Shown in pieces: positions 20,393 to 21,513 of a stretch of 21,513 nt of DNA; position 1 is the stretch's first letter; every line of letters begins with the position of its first letter. The notes beneath the pieces are model-generated. The model was not told the origin of the DNA. It was given only the letters and a program-made list of their open reading frames with translations, and ran no database searches. The position numbers and the translations under genes were made by a program. Source of the stretch: a virus; the IMG/VR virus record IMGVR_UViG_3300048110_000034, positions 1 through 21,513 of that record, one strand, 5' to 3'.

Positions 20393-20801
20393 TTATTTCT
20401 TCAAAATCAATATCACTAGCACTATCTTGCTCTATTTCTTTTAGTTGTCTTTTAATATCTTCAAGAGTAGCACCATCTTCTAATTTGATTTCAATTTTCT
20501 TATCGCCTTCGTGTTTTATTTCTGTAGAAGAAAGTTTAGGTACTGCATAGTTCAGCAGTTTCGCTATAGCATCTATATAAGCTCTAGGGTCTTCATCAAA
20601 CAACAAGTCTAAAGCCATCTTTATCTTTACTGGCTGTCCTTCTAAAGCATATGCTACAGAAGTCCTGCTAATCTTTGCCATCTCTCTAGCATGAGATTTT
20701 TTTGGTAGATTAGCTTTTGGGGTGTTATTATATACTTCATTTATTTTACCTCTTTTGGTTCTGGCAAGACCACCAAGTTCTTTGCTTTCTTGTTCACTCA
20801 T
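20385..20801 (-). CDS. terS: Probable terminase small subunit
   Basis: This 138-aa protein lies directly upstream of the large terminase and overlaps its start by 8 nt, the classical terS-terL arrangement. The N-terminal ~45 residues are basic and polar ('LARTKRGKINEVYNN', 'LPKKSHAREMAKISRTSVAY'). A helical middle follows ('GQPVKIKMALDLLFDEDPRAYIDAIAKLL'), and the C-terminus is very acidic ('DSASDIDFEEINE'). Small terminases bind the packaging start site and form a ring that regulates TerL; the basic N-terminus, helical core and acidic tail fit that plan. I see no unambiguous helix-turn-helix, so the call relies largely on synteny and size. A transcriptional or packaging accessory protein is the main alternative. 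Confidence 0.55.
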   Translation of the reverse strand: MSEQESKELGGLARTKRGKINEVYNNTPKANLPKKSHAREMAKISRTSVAYALEGQPVKIKMALDLLFDEDPRAYIDAIAKLLNYAVPKLSSTEIKHEGDKKIEIKLEDGATLEDIKRQLKEIEQDSASDIDFEEINE

Positions 20802-20830
20802 TAAGCAAATATAATAAAATTAAATAAATG

Positions 20831-21193
20831 TTATTCTTGATCTATTTCTGTTTCAGGGTCTATGTCAGTACCCTCAGCATTTTTCTCATATCCTGCAAAC
20901 GAATGTACGCAATCTGTTGGAAATATCTCATTAGTTCCAAAGTCAAATTCTTCTGTAGTCATTAAGTCGTAGAATACTCCACTAAAATAAACAGGAGGAG
21001 TTATCTCGTGTCCATCTTTGTCATACTTTGCAGGTATCTCTACTATCTTACCTATATATACTATAGCTTGTGTACCATTAATGTAAACATCTTGAGTTAC
21101 ACCTTTTTCAGTTACTACTTCATAAGTACCTTTAGATAGTAAGTCAGCATCTCCTGTTGCTTTGTCTGTGTATTGTAGTTTGTATATATTCAT
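20831..21193 (-). CDS. Hypothetical phage protein, 120 aa
   Basis: The ATG at 21193 lies just after the stop of the LamG gene, and 29 nt separate its stop from the probable small terminase. I do not recognise a named family. The sequence is predicted to be mostly β (runs such as 'GTYEVVTEKG' and 'TQAIVYIGKIVEI'), lacks a signal peptide or membrane segment, and ends in an acidic tail ('TDIDPETEIDQE'). It has one Cys and many Tyr, Thr and Asp. Its position between a LamG virion protein and the terminase suggests a structural or accessory virion role, but nothing in the sequence fixes this. The coding call rests on its tight fit in the gene series and its length. Confidence 0.6.
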   Translation of the reverse strand: MNIYKLQYTDKATGDADLLSKGTYEVVTEKGVTQDVYINGTQAIVYIGKIVEIPAKYDKDGHEITPPVYFSGVFYDLMTTEEFDFGTNEIFPTDCVHSFAGYEKNAEGTDIDPETEIDQE

Positions 21194-21194
21194 T

Positions 21195-21513
21195 TTATAT
21201 TGTTGTTAATGTTGCTAATTGAGTATCTGTTAATGCAGTCTTATATACTTGTAGTTGTTTTATTTTACCGTAAAACCCATTGCCAGTTGTAAAATCAAAT
21301 TCAAGTTTGTCCAAACCACTTAAAGAAATTGTATTAGTTCTTGTAACGATTTCTACTCCATTAAACCATAAAGCAATATCTCCTGATTTATATTTTAATG
21401 CAACTTTATTAAGTTGTAAAGCGTTAGTAATATTTGTAATTACAGAAACAGTACCTGATGGATTCAAAATATCAAAAGCAATTCTATTACCAAAATAATA
21501 TAAAATTACTGCA
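21195..21513 (-). CDS. LamG-like domain protein, C-terminal part (5' end outside window)
   Basis: The reading frame stays open to the right edge of the window, so only the last ~105 residues are visible. The TTG at 21467 is probably not the true start, because in-frame codons continue upstream (…YYFGNRIAFDI). The fragment has the alternating β-strand pattern of a concanavalin/LamG jelly roll: a strand with 'ALWFNGVEI', then 'GFYGKIKQLQVYKTALT' and the typical closing 'LTDTQLATL'. LamG modules on phage proteins usually sit on fibres or virion surfaces and may bind carbohydrate; that role is inferred here. A second LamG domain ends the protein at 16410-17558. The next gene starts 1 nt downstream, so the two are probably co-transcribed. 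The full domain layout cannot be known from this window. Confidence 0.6.
   Translation of the reverse strand, partial: AVILYYFGNRIAFDILNPSGTVSVITNITNALQLNKVALKYKSGDIALWFNGVEIVTRTNTISLSGLDKLEFDFTTGNGFYGKIKQLQVYKTALTDTQLATLTTI

Overview
This window looks like part of a tailed, most likely siphovirus-type, double-stranded DNA phage or prophage of a Bacteroidota (Flavobacteriia-like) host. The evidence is low G+C (roughly one third by eye), A-rich leaders without Shine-Dalgarno motifs, a few matches to the Bacteroidota -7 promoter element TAnnTTTG, and structural protein types I associate with flavobacterial phages. Every supported gene is on the minus strand, so transcription runs from high to low coordinates. 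No tRNA, integrase, transposase, CRISPR array or replication gene was seen. Virulent or temperate lifestyle cannot be told from this window.

Regions in transcription order: (1) 21513-18959, packaging: the end of a LamG-domain protein cut by the right edge, a 120-aa unknown, a probable small terminase and a clear large terminase. (2) 18869-8770, tail: a 137-aa unknown, a probable tail assembly chaperone with a -1 frameshift extension at a T9 run, a tail-terminator-like protein fused to a LamG domain, two large tail proteins (568 and 898 aa), a 59-aa small gene, a gp10-like protein and a TP901-type tape measure protein. (3) 8759-7966, three small proteins: a Cys-rich zinc-ribbon-like protein, an unknown, and an HTH-like protein. 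(4) 7908-2952, head and connector: ClpP-type prohead protease with a C-terminal scaffold-like region, major capsid protein, a probable tail tube protein, a 70-aa gene, portal and a connector-like protein. (5) 2940-1240, a Cys-rich two-part protein, a probable virion surface protein, a small membrane protein and another likely virion protein. (6) 1238-276, a 40-aa basic protein and a lysis-like set (M15 peptidase plus two small membrane proteins), closed by a hairpin terminator. (7) 136-1, the start of a new gene cut by the left edge.

Unusual layout: tail genes precede head genes, and the terminase lies about 14 kb from the portal. The capsid and tube genes are each followed by a hairpin, consistent with separate transcript control of the most abundant virion proteins. 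The strongest non-ORF signal is a T TTT TTT slippery site in correct phase (17885-17893) that would produce a 296-aa fusion from the 230-aa chaperone-like gene. No wholly new defence or replication system was recognised. The novelty is in gene order, domain fusions, tiny genes and recoding.
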